Below, piece after piece: positions 1-8,272 of a DNA stretch of 64,000 nucleotides; position 1 is the stretch's first letter, and each line of letters begins with the position of its first letter. The position numbers and the translations under genes were made by a program. A model generated the notes under the pieces. It saw only the letters and a list, made by a program, of their open reading frames with translations. It had not been told where the DNA came from and did not search any database. Source of the DNA: Myxococcales bacterium (GTDB lineage Bacteria; Myxococcota; Bradymonadia; UBA7976; UBA1532); the NCBI GenBank assembly GCA_020633515.1, contig JACKDM010000018.1:16825-80824 (forward strand). Reading direction: 5' to 3'.

Positions 1-2
1 CG

Positions 3-2057
3 CTCGGGTGCGAGGGCGGACGCGGCGGAGAGGCGTCCGGGGGTGCCAGCGTCGATGCCATCACGGGCGATGCCATCACGGGCGATGCCATCACGGGCGA
101 TGCCATCACGGGCGATGCCATGGCCGTTGGTGCCATCGGTGGAGATGCCACTGCGGGCGATGGGATGCCATCGGCGGACGCGAAGTCAGCGGATGCCATC
201 GCCGCGGACGCGCCGGCGCTGTGGCGGTGGTCGCTCTCGACCGCGTTGCCGCGGGGCACGATCGCGGCGGCGGCGATCGACGCGCCGGTGGCGGTGTACG
301 CGCGGCTCGGGGGCGGCGAGACGCTCGCGGCGGCGGGGTGGCTGGTCGATGGCTGGCGGGCGGCGGCGCGGGCGGCGAGCGGGCACGACCTCTTCGATCC
401 GGCGAGCTGGGTCCACTTCGGGCTCGACCCGTACCGGCCGATGGGGGCGGCGCTGCTGGCGCTCGATCCGCCGGTGGTGGCGGTGGGGGTGGCGCTGCGG
501 GACCGGGAGCGGCTGCGTACGCTGGTGTATGCGCACGCGCGGGGCGACGCGGCGGTGGCGGAGGCGGAGGGCGACGGGGCGGTCTGGCTGACGATCGGGG
601 ATACGGCGCTGGTGCTGCGCGCGGACGCGGCGTGGTGGGTGGCGGGCGCGGGGCTGCTGCCCGGCGAGGCGATGGGGTGGGCGCGGGCGCTCGGGTCGGG
701 CGGCTTCGTCGATTCGCGGATCGGGGCGGCGGTCGCGGGGCTCGACGCGGGGCGTGATCTGGCGGTGGTGGTCGACGCGCCGGCGCTGGTCGACGCGGTG
801 GTGCGGCTGCGCTACGACGCGCGGGTGCGGGACGCGGCGCGGCGGGTGCGGGCGGCGGAGGGGCTCGGTGATCCGGCGGCGGTGGCGGCGGCGCTGACGG
901 CGAAGGCGGCGCTGATGGCCGATCCGGCGATCCCGCACGGGGCGGCGGCGGCGGGGATCGGGCGGGCGGTGTTCGCGCCGTTCGGGCCGGCGGCGCTGGG
1001 CTTGACGCTCGAGGCGCGGGCGGCGCGGGTGGCGGCGGCGGCGAGCTTCGAGGCGGGGAGCGATGTGGCGGCGTTGTTCCGCGCGCGGCCGGGGAAGCGG
1101 CCGGTGGCGTCGGTGTTCGCGCGGCCGCTGGTGATGCTCGATCTGGTCTTCGATCCCGAGGCGGCGTGGCGGCTGGCCGGTACGGCGGCGCTGGCGATGG
1201 GCGAGGGGCGGGCGTGGGCGGCGGCGCAGGACGCGGCGGGCGCGGCGCTGGGGGTGAGCCTCGAGGCGGCGGCGGCGGCGCTGGCGGGGGGCGTGGGGGT
1301 CGCGGTCGAGCTCGATCCGCGGGGTCTGGCGGGGGTCGCGGGGGTCGAGGCGGCGCCGTCGCGGCTGCGGGTGGCGGCGCATGTGGGGGTCGAGGATCCG
1401 GCGTGGGCGCGGGCGCGGCTCGACGCGCTGGCGGCGCAGGGGCTCTTGCGGGCGGCGGCGTTCGATCGGTGGACCGCCGAGGCGGCGGGGTTCGGGTGGC
1501 AGGTGGCGCTGCGGGGGCCGCGGGTCTTCGTCGCGAGCGAGGCGGCGCTGATCGAGCGCTTCGCGCCGGCGGGCGAGGTCTTCTCGGCGGGGCTGCCGGC
1601 GCCGCTGCCGGCGCTGCTCGGCGGGGCGCACGGTGGCTCGGCGGGCTGGCTCGACCTCGCCGCGCTCGGGGGGCTGATGCTCGATCACCGGCCGCTCTAC
1701 GAGACGACGCCGCTGCCGCCGGGTGATCCGCTCGCCGAGCTGCGCGCGGTGGAGGCGGCGATCGAGGACGCGAGCCGGGCGGCGCGGGAGGCGCAGCAGC
1801 GGCGGGGGCGGGCGCTGCTCGCGGCGCTCGGGTCGGCGGCGCTCGCGGTGGAGCCGTCGCCGGGCGGCGTGGTCGCGCGGGGCGGGGTCTTCGTCGGCGC
1901 GCCCGATCTGCCGGCCGCCGTGCAGGCGGCGCTGCGCTTCGCCGAGGAGGAGGCGCAGGCGGGGCGCGACTTGTGGCCAAAGACCCTGCAACCCCTTTAC
2001 GATCGGCGCTCGCGGCTGCTCGATGCCGCCTCGCCAGCGAACGGAGTCTCCCCTTGA
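3..2057 (+). CDS. Lipoprotein of unknown function, 5' end cut by window edge
   Basis: The reading frame is open from the left edge, so the true start lies outside the window. The first residues seen are Leu-Gly-Cys followed by a Gly/Glu/Ser-rich stretch, which looks like the end of a lipobox and the flexible tether of a lipoprotein. A tandem repeat encoding Asp-Ala-Ile-Thr-Gly follows. The remaining ~620 residues are Ala-rich, with alternating hydrophobic strands and no motif I recognise; the style (long Ala-rich globular ectodomain) resembles DUF3352-like myxobacterial surface lipoproteins, but that is only an impression. An internal ATG at 120 is a possible but less convincing start because coding signal continues upstream of it. 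The stop overlaps the TTG start of the DsbA-like gene (TTGA), so the two are probably translated together and may act in the same envelope compartment. Codons are strongly G-ending. Confidence 0.8.
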   Translation, partial: LGCEGGRGGEASGGASVDAITGDAITGDAITGDAITGDAMAVGAIGGDATAGDGMPSADAKSADAIAADAPALWRWSLSTALPRGTIAAAAIDAPVAVYARLGGGETLAAAGWLVDGWRAAARAASGHDLFDPASWVHFGLDPYRPMGAALLALDPPVVAVGVALRDRERLRTLVYAHARGDAAVAEAEGDGAVWLTIGDTALVLRADAAWWVAGAGLLPGEAMGWARALGSGGFVDSRIGAAVAGLDAGRDLAVVVDAPALVDAVVRLRYDARVRDAARRVRAAEGLGDPAAVAAALTAKAALMADPAIPHGAAAAGIGRAVFAPFGPAALGLTLEARAARVAAAASFEAGSDVAALFRARPGKRPVASVFARPLVMLDLVFDPEAAWRLAGTAALAMGEGRAWAAAQDAAGAALGVSLEAAAAALAGGVGVAVELDPRGLAGVAGVEAAPSRLRVAAHVGVEDPAWARARLDALAAQGLLRAAAFDRWTAEAAGFGWQVALRGPRVFVASEAALIERFAPAGEVFSAGLPAPLPALLGGAHGGSAGWLDLAALGGLMLDHRPLYETTPLPPGDPLAELRAVEAAIEDASRAAREAQQRRGRALLAALGSAALAVEPSPGGVVARGGVFVGAPDLPAAVQAALRFAEEEAQAGRDLWPKTLQPLYDRRSRLLDAASPANGVSP
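54..113 (+). repeat. 15-bp tandem repeat, four perfect copies
   Basis: Four identical head-to-tail copies of GATGCCATCACGGGC lie in frame in the lipoprotein tether and encode Asp-Ala-Ile-Thr-Gly each; a fifth partial copy (GATGCCAT) follows. The unit contains the GATGCCATC word that recurs through the window. Copy-number change would lengthen or shorten the tether without a frameshift. Confidence 0.95.
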
Positions 2058-3094
2058 AGCGCGTTGTTGCCCTGCTCTTCACCCTCGCCCTGCCCGCCGC
2101 GGCCGGCGCCGCCGAGAAGTGCCCGCTGCCGCCTGCGCAGAAGCCGGGCGCGGTGGTCGCTCGGATCGGCAAGACCACGGTCAAGCTCTCGGAGCTCGAC
2201 GCCAAGCTCGCCGACGATCTGTGCCGGCTGCGGGTCGAGCTCGCGCAGAAGGAGGCGGATCTGCGGCAGCGCGGCCTCGACCAGATGGTCGCCGAGCGCT
2301 TGATCGAGGCCGAGGCGAAGAAGCGCGGGCTCGCCGATCCCGAGGCGCTGATCAAGGCCGAGGTGGTCGACGCGACCCCGGCGCCGGGCGACGAGGAGAA
2401 GCGGGCGTTCTACGCCGCCAATCAGGGCCAGATGGGCGGCGCGACCTATGAGCAGATCGGGCCGCGGATCGGCGAGCACCTGCACCAGCAGGCGCGGCAG
2501 GCGCGCTTCGACGCGCTGGTGCGGCGGCTGCGCGACGAGGCGAAGGTCGAGACGCTGCTCGAACCCTACCGGCTGCCGGTCGCGGCGACGGGTCCGGCGC
2601 GCGGCCCGGCGGACGCGCCGATCACGGTGGTGGGCTTCGCCGACTACGAGTGCCCCTACTGCGCGCGCGCGGCCGAGAGCCTCGCCGAGGCGGCGGCGAA
2701 GTTCCCCGGCAAGGTGCGCATCGTCTTCCGCGACTTCCCGCTCGACTTCCACCCCAACGCGGTGCCGGCGGCGATCGCGGCGCGCTGCGCGGGGGCGCAG
2801 GGCAAGTACTGGGAGATGCACGATCTGCTGTTCGCGAACCAGCGCGCGCTCGACGCGACGGCGCTGCGGGGGCACGCGACGGCGCTCGGGCTCGATGGCA
2901 CGAAGTTCGAGGCGTGCATGCGTGATCCGGCGCAGATCGCGGCGGTGGCGGCGGACGAGGCGGCGGGCAAGAAGCTCGGGGTCGAGGGCACGCCGGCGTA
3001 CTTCGTCAATGGCATCCCGCTGTCGGGCGCGCAGCCGGTCGAGGCGTTCGTGACGGTGTTCGAGCAGGAGCTGGCGCGCAAGGGCAAGAAGTAG
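2054..3094 (+). CDS. DsbA-family thiol oxidoreductase with SurA-like N-terminal region
   Basis: A predicted periplasmic protein of 346 aa. The chosen start is TTG, overlapping the upstream TGA (TTGA), with GGAG about 8 nt before it; this gives a clean signal peptide (Lys-Arg, hydrophobic core, Ala-rich cleavage site near residue 20). The upstream ATG at 1973 in this frame would add a non-signal leader, so I reject it. Residues ~30-150 are helical and charged (VARIGKTTVKLSELDAKL) and resemble the SurA/PpiC chaperone N-terminal region. Residues ~175-340 form a DsbA/thioredoxin-fold domain with the active site CPYC at 200-203 and a cis-Pro segment (EGTPAYFVNG). The family makes or isomerises disulfides, or acts as a chaperone-linked oxidoreductase, in exported proteins. 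Many Cys-rich exported proteins occur in this window as possible clients (inference). Confidence 0.85.
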   Translation: MKRVVALLFTLALPAAAGAAEKCPLPPAQKPGAVVARIGKTTVKLSELDAKLADDLCRLRVELAQKEADLRQRGLDQMVAERLIEAEAKKRGLADPEALIKAEVVDATPAPGDEEKRAFYAANQGQMGGATYEQIGPRIGEHLHQQARQARFDALVRRLRDEAKVETLLEPYRLPVAATGPARGPADAPITVVGFADYECPYCARAAESLAEAAAKFPGKVRIVFRDFPLDFHPNAVPAAIAARCAGAQGKYWEMHDLLFANQRALDATALRGHATALGLDGTKFEACMRDPAQIAAVAADEAAGKKLGVEGTPAYFVNGIPLSGAQPVEAFVTVFEQELARKGKK

Positions 3095-3101
3095 CCGGGC
3101 C

Positions 3102-5576
3102 TCAGGGCAGCGAGAGCGCGGGGTCGTAGCGCCAGTCGGGGTCGAAGAAGCCGACGGCGCGGCCGCCGTCGGCGGCGAAGACGAGCCAGTCGGGCAGGCC
3201 GGCGGTGGAGCCGAAGGGCACGACCTGGAGGAGCAGGTGGGCGGCGCCGTCGGCGGCGACGAGCGCGGCGGCGAGGGGGCCGTCGTGGGCGGGGCCTTCG
3301 CGGCGGACCATGACGAGCGCGGTGTCGGGGTGGTGGGTGCCGTCGACGGTGACGCCGCCGGCGTCCCAGTCGAAGGGGTCGAGGCGCATGGGATCGGCGG
3401 CGGCGCCGAGGCGGATGGCACGGTAGCCTTCGTCGCCGGTGAAGGTCTCGTCGGTGAGGCCGCAGGCGTGGCCGTTGCCGACGAGCTGCCAGTACGAGGC
3501 CCAGTACGCGGCGACGCGGCGCCATTCGGGCTCGTCGGCGGCGTAGACGAAGCAGAAGGGGCGTTCGAAGGCTTGCGCGAGGGGGCCGTGGGCGGCGGCG
3601 GTCTTCTGGCCATGGGTGCCGAAGGGCATGGCATCGGGGGTGACTTCGGCGTCGATGCCATCGACGGTGACGGTGGTGATGCCGCGCTCGGCGAGGGCGG
3701 CGCCGTCGAGGGTGAGCGCGCGGGCGTTGTGGGTGGTGAGCTCGAGGTGGTCGCCGTCACGGCGGGCGTCGAGGGTGATGTCTTCGAGGGGGGTGTTGGC
3801 GGCCTCGACACGGACGACGCTGTGGGTGGCGCTGTAGCCGGGGCCGGGGGTGCGGAAGTGGAAGTCGAGCTCGAAGGGGTCGAGGCGGCGCTCGCGCATG
3901 AGCTCGAAGAGGGGCGGCCAGTCGACGCAGGTGGCGCCGGGGGCGGGGTCGTTGTCCCACCAGTGACCGGCGCCGGGCTCTTCGTGGTAGGTGATGTCAT
4001 CGGTGACTTCGCCGACGGCGGCGAACATGTCGCGGCCTTCGCGGACGGGGACGTTGTCGTCGGCGTCGCCGTGGATGATGTAGACGGCGCGGCGGGTGAG
4101 GTTGTCGATGTAGTCGAGGGTGCGGCTGTGGGCGCGGGCGCGGCCGAAGAGGCCGTCGGGGATGTCGAGGCCGACGTAGCTCTGGAACGAGGCCCAGCCG
4201 GCGCTCGGGCCGATGACGGCGAAGCGGCCGGGGGCGGTGACGCCGAGGTGCCAGGTGCCATGGCCGCCCATGGAGTGGCCGGTGAGCCAGACGCGGGTGG
4301 GGTCGATGGGATGGCGGGCGAGGGCGTCGTCGAGCGCGGCGAGGCCGTTGAGTCGGCCCCAGGCCTCCCAGTCGAAGCCGAAGCGGCGGCGGTTGGTGGG
4401 GGCGATGAGGTAGAGGTCGTCTTTGGGGGCGTAGGCCTGGGCTTGTCCGATGCCTTCGACGCCGGCGCCGTGCAGGGTGAGCGCGAGGCCGTAGGTGGCG
4501 CCGGGCGCGATGGCGGGGGGTGGGTTGACGCCGTAGTATTGGATGGAGCCGTCGGTGGCTTCGCGGAAGGTCTGGCGGTAGGGGCCTTCGGCGGCGCGGG
4601 TGGTGAGGGTGAGGGTGCGGCGGTAGGGGTGGGGGAGCTCGCGGGCGGTGACTTCGAGGGTGAGGGGGATGGCCTGGTCGGGGGCGGCCCAGGGTGCCTT
4701 GGGGGCGAGGCGGAAGCCGAGCTGGGTGGCGGCGCCGGATGGGATGCCGGGGTATGTCTCTTCGGTGGCTTGCCAGTGTTCGCTGTCGATGACACGGGCG
4801 TGGAGCTCGGTGAGCGGCTGGTTGCGGGTCTCGAGGACGGGGGCGCCGAGCCAGTGGGTCCCGGCGTCGCCGACGCGGAGGTCGGGGAAGGTGAGGTCGG
4901 CGGTGTTGATGACGAGGGCGTCTCGGGTGGTGAAGAGCTGGACGCGGGGGGCGCCGCGGGCGGGGTAGGCGCGGACGGCGACGATGACCTCGCCGCCGTC
5001 GCGGCGGGCGGCGAGGGGGAAGAGGGAGGCGCCGTCGCCGTAGACGTCGCCGGGCTGGATGGCATCGGCGGTGTAGAGCGCGATGGCGCGGTCGGCGCGG
5101 CCGAGGAGGGCGTGGCCGGGGGGGAGGGTGACGCGGGTGACGAGGTAGCCGTCGGCGGGGCCGAAGTCGGGCACGGTGCCGTCTTCGGCGGGGGTCATGG
5201 CGAACCAGCGCACGCCGTCGGGGGTGCGGATGCCGTCGGGGTACGTGACGTCGCCGCGCTCGTAGCGGTCGCGGAGGGGGTCTTCGGGGAAGGGGGGCAT
5301 GGCGCGGAGCCAGCGGTCGACGGGGAGCGGGGCGGGGACGCCGTCGGGGGAGGGGGGCGGCCAGTCGGGGTCGGGGGCGGCGTCGGGCGTGCTGTCGGGG
5401 GCGGCGTCGGGGGCGGCGTCGGGGGCGGCGTCGGGCGTGGGCGCGGCGTCTGGGGCGGCGTCGAGGGTGATGGGAGCGCCGGGTTGTGGGCCGTCGTCGC
5501 AGGCGGCGAGGGGCGCGGCGGCGAGGAGCGCGAGGGTGAGGGGGCCGAGGGCGGTGAGGGGGTGGCTGGCGCGCAT
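3102..5576 (-). CDS. Lipoprotein alpha/beta hydrolase (prolyl oligopeptidase/esterase type)
   Basis: 824 aa from the ATG at 5576, which gives a short lipoprotein signal ending in Leu-Ala-Ala-Cys; an in-frame upstream start would add 19 residues before the signal and is less likely. After the Cys comes a Pro-Asp-Ala-Ala repeat tether, then a large N-terminal beta-rich region, then an alpha/beta-hydrolase core. The nucleophile elbow is GHSMGG with Ser at residue ~435. An Asp in HGDADDNVP and a His in GAGHWW complete a plausible catalytic triad. This layout resembles feruloyl-esterase/PHB-depolymerase-like and S9 prolyl-oligopeptidase-like lipoproteins; the substrate cannot be told from sequence. 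It is convergent with the DsbA-like gene, leaving only 7 nt between stops. The gene is C-ending on the minus strand, so the plus strand is G-rich here too. Confidence 0.85.
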   Translation of the reverse strand: MRASHPLTALGPLTLALLAAAPLAACDDGPQPGAPITLDAAPDAAPTPDAAPDAAPDAAPDSTPDAAPDPDWPPPSPDGVPAPLPVDRWLRAMPPFPEDPLRDRYERGDVTYPDGIRTPDGVRWFAMTPAEDGTVPDFGPADGYLVTRVTLPPGHALLGRADRAIALYTADAIQPGDVYGDGASLFPLAARRDGGEVIVAVRAYPARGAPRVQLFTTRDALVINTADLTFPDLRVGDAGTHWLGAPVLETRNQPLTELHARVIDSEHWQATEETYPGIPSGAATQLGFRLAPKAPWAAPDQAIPLTLEVTARELPHPYRRTLTLTTRAAEGPYRQTFREATDGSIQYYGVNPPPAIAPGATYGLALTLHGAGVEGIGQAQAYAPKDDLYLIAPTNRRRFGFDWEAWGRLNGLAALDDALARHPIDPTRVWLTGHSMGGHGTWHLGVTAPGRFAVIGPSAGWASFQSYVGLDIPDGLFGRARAHSRTLDYIDNLTRRAVYIIHGDADDNVPVREGRDMFAAVGEVTDDITYHEEPGAGHWWDNDPAPGATCVDWPPLFELMRERRLDPFELDFHFRTPGPGYSATHSVVRVEAANTPLEDITLDARRDGDHLELTTHNARALTLDGAALAERGITTVTVDGIDAEVTPDAMPFGTHGQKTAAAHGPLAQAFERPFCFVYAADEPEWRRVAAYWASYWQLVGNGHACGLTDETFTGDEGYRAIRLGAAADPMRLDPFDWDAGGVTVDGTHHPDTALVMVRREGPAHDGPLAAALVAADGAAHLLLQVVPFGSTAGLPDWLVFAADGGRAVGFFDPDWRYDPALSLP
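5371..5462 (-). repeat. Short repeat encoding Pro-Asp-Ala-Ala lipoprotein tether
   Basis: An imperfect 12-bp-based tandem array (plus-strand unit ggggcggcgtcg) encodes repeated Pro-Asp-Ala-Ala in the linker just after the lipidated Cys of the esterase. Its in-frame length suggests it can expand or contract without destroying the gene. Confidence 0.75.
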
Positions 5577-5638
5577 GGTCGCTCCCGCTCGGGGTGTGCG
5601 GTCGAGGGTGCCGCGGGCGGCGGGCGCGGGCAAGGCGG

Positions 5639-5667
5639 TTTCGCGGGCGGATGGGGGTGGCTACACT
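5639..5667 (+). promoter_or_regulatory. Possible promoter giving a leaderless HD-protein mRNA
   Basis: TACACT (5662-5667) is a reasonable -10 element, preceded after 17 nt by TTTCGC as a weak -35. Transcription would begin about 7 nt after the -10, at or next to the ATG at 5674, which would leave little or no leader. No Shine-Dalgarno sequence is visible in the six bases between them. Weak evidence by eye. Confidence 0.3.
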
Positions 5668-5673
5668 GCGGCG

Positions 5674-6204
5674 ATGCTCGATGATGCCTCGCGTGCGGCG
5701 GTGCGGGCCGCGTTGATCGATGCCTTCGCGCTCAAGGCGCTGCCGCGGGCGGGCTGGGTGCGGGTGGGCGTGAGGCGGCCGGAGTCGGTGGCGGCGCATT
5801 CGTGGGGGATCGGGTGGCTGGTGCTGGCGCTGTCGCCGCCGGGGATCGATCGGGGGCGGGCGCTGGCGATCGCGGTGATCCATGATCTGGCCGAGGCGCG
5901 GGTGGGTGATCTGACGCCGTACGATGGGATCGACAAGGAGGAGAAGCGGCGGCGGGAGCGGGCGGCGATGGAGGCTTTGCTGGCGCCGCTGCCGGACGCG
6001 GCGGGGTTGTTGGCGCTGTGGTGGGAGTACGAGGCGGGCACGAGCGCGGAGGGGCGGTGGGTGAAGGCGCTCGACAAGCTCGACATGGCATTGCAGGCGG
6101 CGATCTATGCGGCGAGCGATGGGATCGATCCGGCGGAGTTCGTGGATTCGGCGCTGGCGCGGCTGGATGACGCGTCGCTGCGGGCGCTGGTGATCAGCGG
6201 GTGA
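5674..6204 (+). CDS. HD-domain phosphohydrolase, YfbR/HDDC2-like
   Basis: 176 aa. It carries the metal-binding pattern of the HD_3/YfbR-HDDC2 group: a His in VAAHSWG near residue 41, the HD pair in [11 protein letters not shown] at 70-71, and a later Asp in [12 protein letters not shown]. Family members are 5'-deoxynucleotidases or related nucleotide phosphatases in the cytoplasm; substrate choice is inferred only from the family. The ATG start lies six nt after a TACACT box, with no Shine-Dalgarno sequence, so the message may be leaderless. Longer starts in this frame run into the divergent gap and would add low-complexity sequence. The 3' end overlaps the convergent SEC-C gene by 11 nt. Confidence 0.8.
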   Translation: MLDDASRAAVRAALIDAFALKALPRAGWVRVGVRRPESVAAHSWGIGWLVLALSPPGIDRGRALAIAVIHDLAEARVGDLTPYDGIDKEEKRRRERAAMEALLAPLPDAAGLLALWWEYEAGTSAEGRWVKALDKLDMALQAAIYAASDGIDPAEFVDSALARLDDASLRALVISG

Positions 6205-7543
6205 GGGCGCAGCAGCGCTTGTATTTCTGGCCGCTGCCGCAGGGGCAAGGGTCGTTGCGGCCGGGGCGGGGGGTGCCGCGGGTGGCGGGGCGGCCGAGGT
6301 GGTAGTAGGCGGCGAAGAGCTCGAGGCCGCGGGCGACGCGCTCGAGGTCGAGGGAAGCGGCGAGGGTGCCGAGGGTGGCGGCGGGCATGTAGAGGTCGGC
6401 GGGTTGGCGGCGCGCGGCCCAGGTGATGAGCTGCGCGACCGAGGGGCGCACGAGCTGGGGCACGAGGAGCGTCGACACCGAGCTGCCGAGGAAGGCGTCG
6501 ATGACATCGTCGGGCTGCTCGGCGTGGCGGGGGAGGCCGGCGTCGGCGAAGGCGTCGCGGGTGGCCTGTCGGGTGGCGCGCTCGGCGGCGGCGGGGTCGG
6601 CGAGGAGGGCGCGCAGCTCGTCGGCGATGGGGCCGGTGAGCGCGGCTTCGCGGGGGGAGTTGAAGAGGGGGGCGCTGCGGTCGGCGAGGAGGGCGTCGAC
6701 CTCGGCGCGGTGCTCGGGGTGGCGCATGCCGATGGCGGCGATGGCGGGGAGGGGGTGGAGGGCGCTGTGGTGGTGGGCGGCGGCGCGCCAGAAGTGGGCG
6801 TAGCCGTCGAGGAGGCGGGGGCCGAGGCGGGCGGCGAGGCAGGTGGCGCGGAGCAGGGTGAAGCTCTCGCCGGCGCAGAGGGCGCTGCGGAGGGCCCCGG
6901 CGATCTTCTCGGAGGGGATGTTGTCGTCGCGCATGGCGCCGAGCCAGGTCTCGGAGAGGAGGAGCACGGTCCCGAGGGTGGCGTGGCTGCGGGCGTAGGT
7001 CTTGAGGAGGTCGCCGCCGCGGCGCGCGCGGCGCAGCGCGCGGGGGGTGAGCAGCGGGTAGAAGCGGTCGAGGTCGCTGTTGGTGAGCAGCATCGCCTCG
7101 GTCAGCACCGGCGCCATCAGCGGCGCGAGGACCTGCGCGGCTTCGAAGTCTTCGCGGGCGAGGCGGTAGCCGGCCTCGAGGACGCGCTTCATGAGCTCGA
7201 CGAGGCCGCCGCGCCAGGCGATGCGGGCGCCGGCGCGGTCGTAGAGCGCGGTCTCGTCGAGCGCGGCGTCGATCTGCGCGCGGGCGATGCGGGGGCGGTC
7301 GCCGATGTGCATGCCGTCGGCGAGGCAGGTGACGAAGCCGCCGTCGCGGGCGACGATGATGTGGGGGCCGCCGGGGCGCTCGGTGAGCGCGAGCGCGACG
7401 CGGTCGGCGCCGTCGGGGATGGGGGCGCGGGCGAGGAGGAAGCGGACGGTGACGGGGTCGCGGTAGAGCGCGAGCGCGACGTCGAGCTGGCGGGGGTCGT
7501 CGAGGCGTTGCAGGCGGCTGAGGAAGTGGGTGTCGTGTGCCAT
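6194..7543 (-). CDS. SEC-C motif protein of unknown function
   Basis: 449 aa. The C-terminus ends in a zinc-binding SEC-C motif ([19 protein letters not shown]), the same element found at the end of SecA and in many uncharacterised proteins. The rest is a helical, Ala/Leu/Arg-rich protein without a domain I recognise; it has no signal peptide or membrane segment, so it is probably cytoplasmic. SEC-C motifs mediate metal-dependent contacts with ribosomes or partner proteins in known cases. The ATG start gives [11 protein letters not shown] and is followed immediately by coding-type sequence. The stop overlaps the HD-protein stop region. Upstream lies a 153-nt divergent gap shared with the DUF1269 gene. 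Confidence 0.75.
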   Translation of the reverse strand: MAHDTHFLSRLQRLDDPRQLDVALALYRDPVTVRFLLARAPIPDGADRVALALTERPGGPHIIVARDGGFVTCLADGMHIGDRPRIARAQIDAALDETALYDRAGARIAWRGGLVELMKRVLEAGYRLAREDFEAAQVLAPLMAPVLTEAMLLTNSDLDRFYPLLTPRALRRARRGGDLLKTYARSHATLGTVLLLSETWLGAMRDDNIPSEKIAGALRSALCAGESFTLLRATCLAARLGPRLLDGYAHFWRAAAHHHSALHPLPAIAAIGMRHPEHRAEVDALLADRSAPLFNSPREAALTGPIADELRALLADPAAAERATRQATRDAFADAGLPRHAEQPDDVIDAFLGSSVSTLLVPQLVRPSVAQLITWAARRQPADLYMPAATLGTLAASLDLERVARGLELFAAYYHLGRPATRGTPRPGRNDPCPCGSGQKYKRCCALTR

Positions 7544-7696
7544 GGGGGGAGGGTGCGGGATGGGGCGGGGGAGGTCGAGTGCGGAGTTCGGGTGACGGTG
7601 TCACGCAGCGTCGCACGCGGTATCTGACATTTGATGGCTGGCTGTGGCATCAAGCACGGGGCGGCCCGATGCGGCCGGAGTGACGAGGAGGGTGTG

Positions 7697-8224
7697 ATGA
7701 GCAGCGACCTGATCGCGATCGCGTTCGAGACGGAGGCGGAGGCGTTCGCGGTGCGCGAGCGGCTGGGGCGGTTGCAGGACGAGATGCTGGTGGCGGTCGA
7801 TGACGCGGCGGTGGTGGCGCGGCGGGCGGATGGGCGGGTGGAGCTGCATCAGGCGGGGAACCTGACGGCGCGGGGGGCGGTGTCGGGCACGTTCTGGGGG
7901 GCGTTCATCGGGTTGTTGTTCGGGGTGCCGCTGTTGGGGCTGGTGGGGGGCGCGGCGGCGGGGGCGTTGTCGGGGGCGTTGATGGATCATGGGATCGATG
8001 ATGACTTCATGACGGAGCTGGGGGAGACGCTGGCGCCGGGGACGGCTGCCCTGTTCGTGTTGGTGGAGGCGGACGCGCCGGGGGATGTGCTGGCGCATCT
8101 GGGGGCGCATGGGGGGCAGGTGCTGCGGACGACGTTGTCGCCGGCGGATGAGGCGCGGTTGCGGTCGGCGTTGGCGGAGCGGCGGGATGAGGCGGCGGTG
8201 GTGGAGAGCGGGGGGGTCGATTAG
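7697..8224 (+). CDS. DUF1269-type membrane protein
   Basis: 175 aa. The start is the ATG at 7697 with a strong GAGGAGG Shine-Dalgarno sequence about 5 nt upstream; a longer in-frame start at 7631 would place unrelated sequence at the N-terminus. The order is a soluble alpha/beta region (residues ~1-60), a Gly/Ala-rich hydrophobic hairpin (FWGAFIGLLFGVPLLGLVGG, residues ~70-100), then a second soluble region. This is the layout of DUF1269 proteins, whose function is unknown; they are often linked to stress or envelope genes. It is divergent from the SEC-C gene and lies 48 nt before the aldehyde dehydrogenase, so they may be co-transcribed. Confidence 0.75.
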   Translation: MSSDLIAIAFETEAEAFAVRERLGRLQDEMLVAVDDAAVVARRADGRVELHQAGNLTARGAVSGTFWGAFIGLLFGVPLLGLVGGAAAGALSGALMDHGIDDDFMTELGETLAPGTAALFVLVEADAPGDVLAHLGAHGGQVLRTTLSPADEARLRSALAERRDEAAVVESGGVD

Positions 8225-8272
8225 CGGCGGGGTTCGTGCTCCAATGCCGGCCTCTCGGTGGTGGAGCATGGC

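Noticed and set aside
106..2355. Long minus-strand Arg/Pro/Ala frame opposite the first lipoprotein
   Set aside because: Pro/Arg-rich nonsense composition with no motif; it arises because stop codons are rare at this G+C content.
3237..5684. Long plus-strand open frame (815 codons) opposite the esterase
   Set aside because: Gly/Val/Ala/Glu low-complexity product typical of the antisense of a G+C-rich gene; the minus-strand frame has a lipobox, GHSMGG and a catalytic triad.
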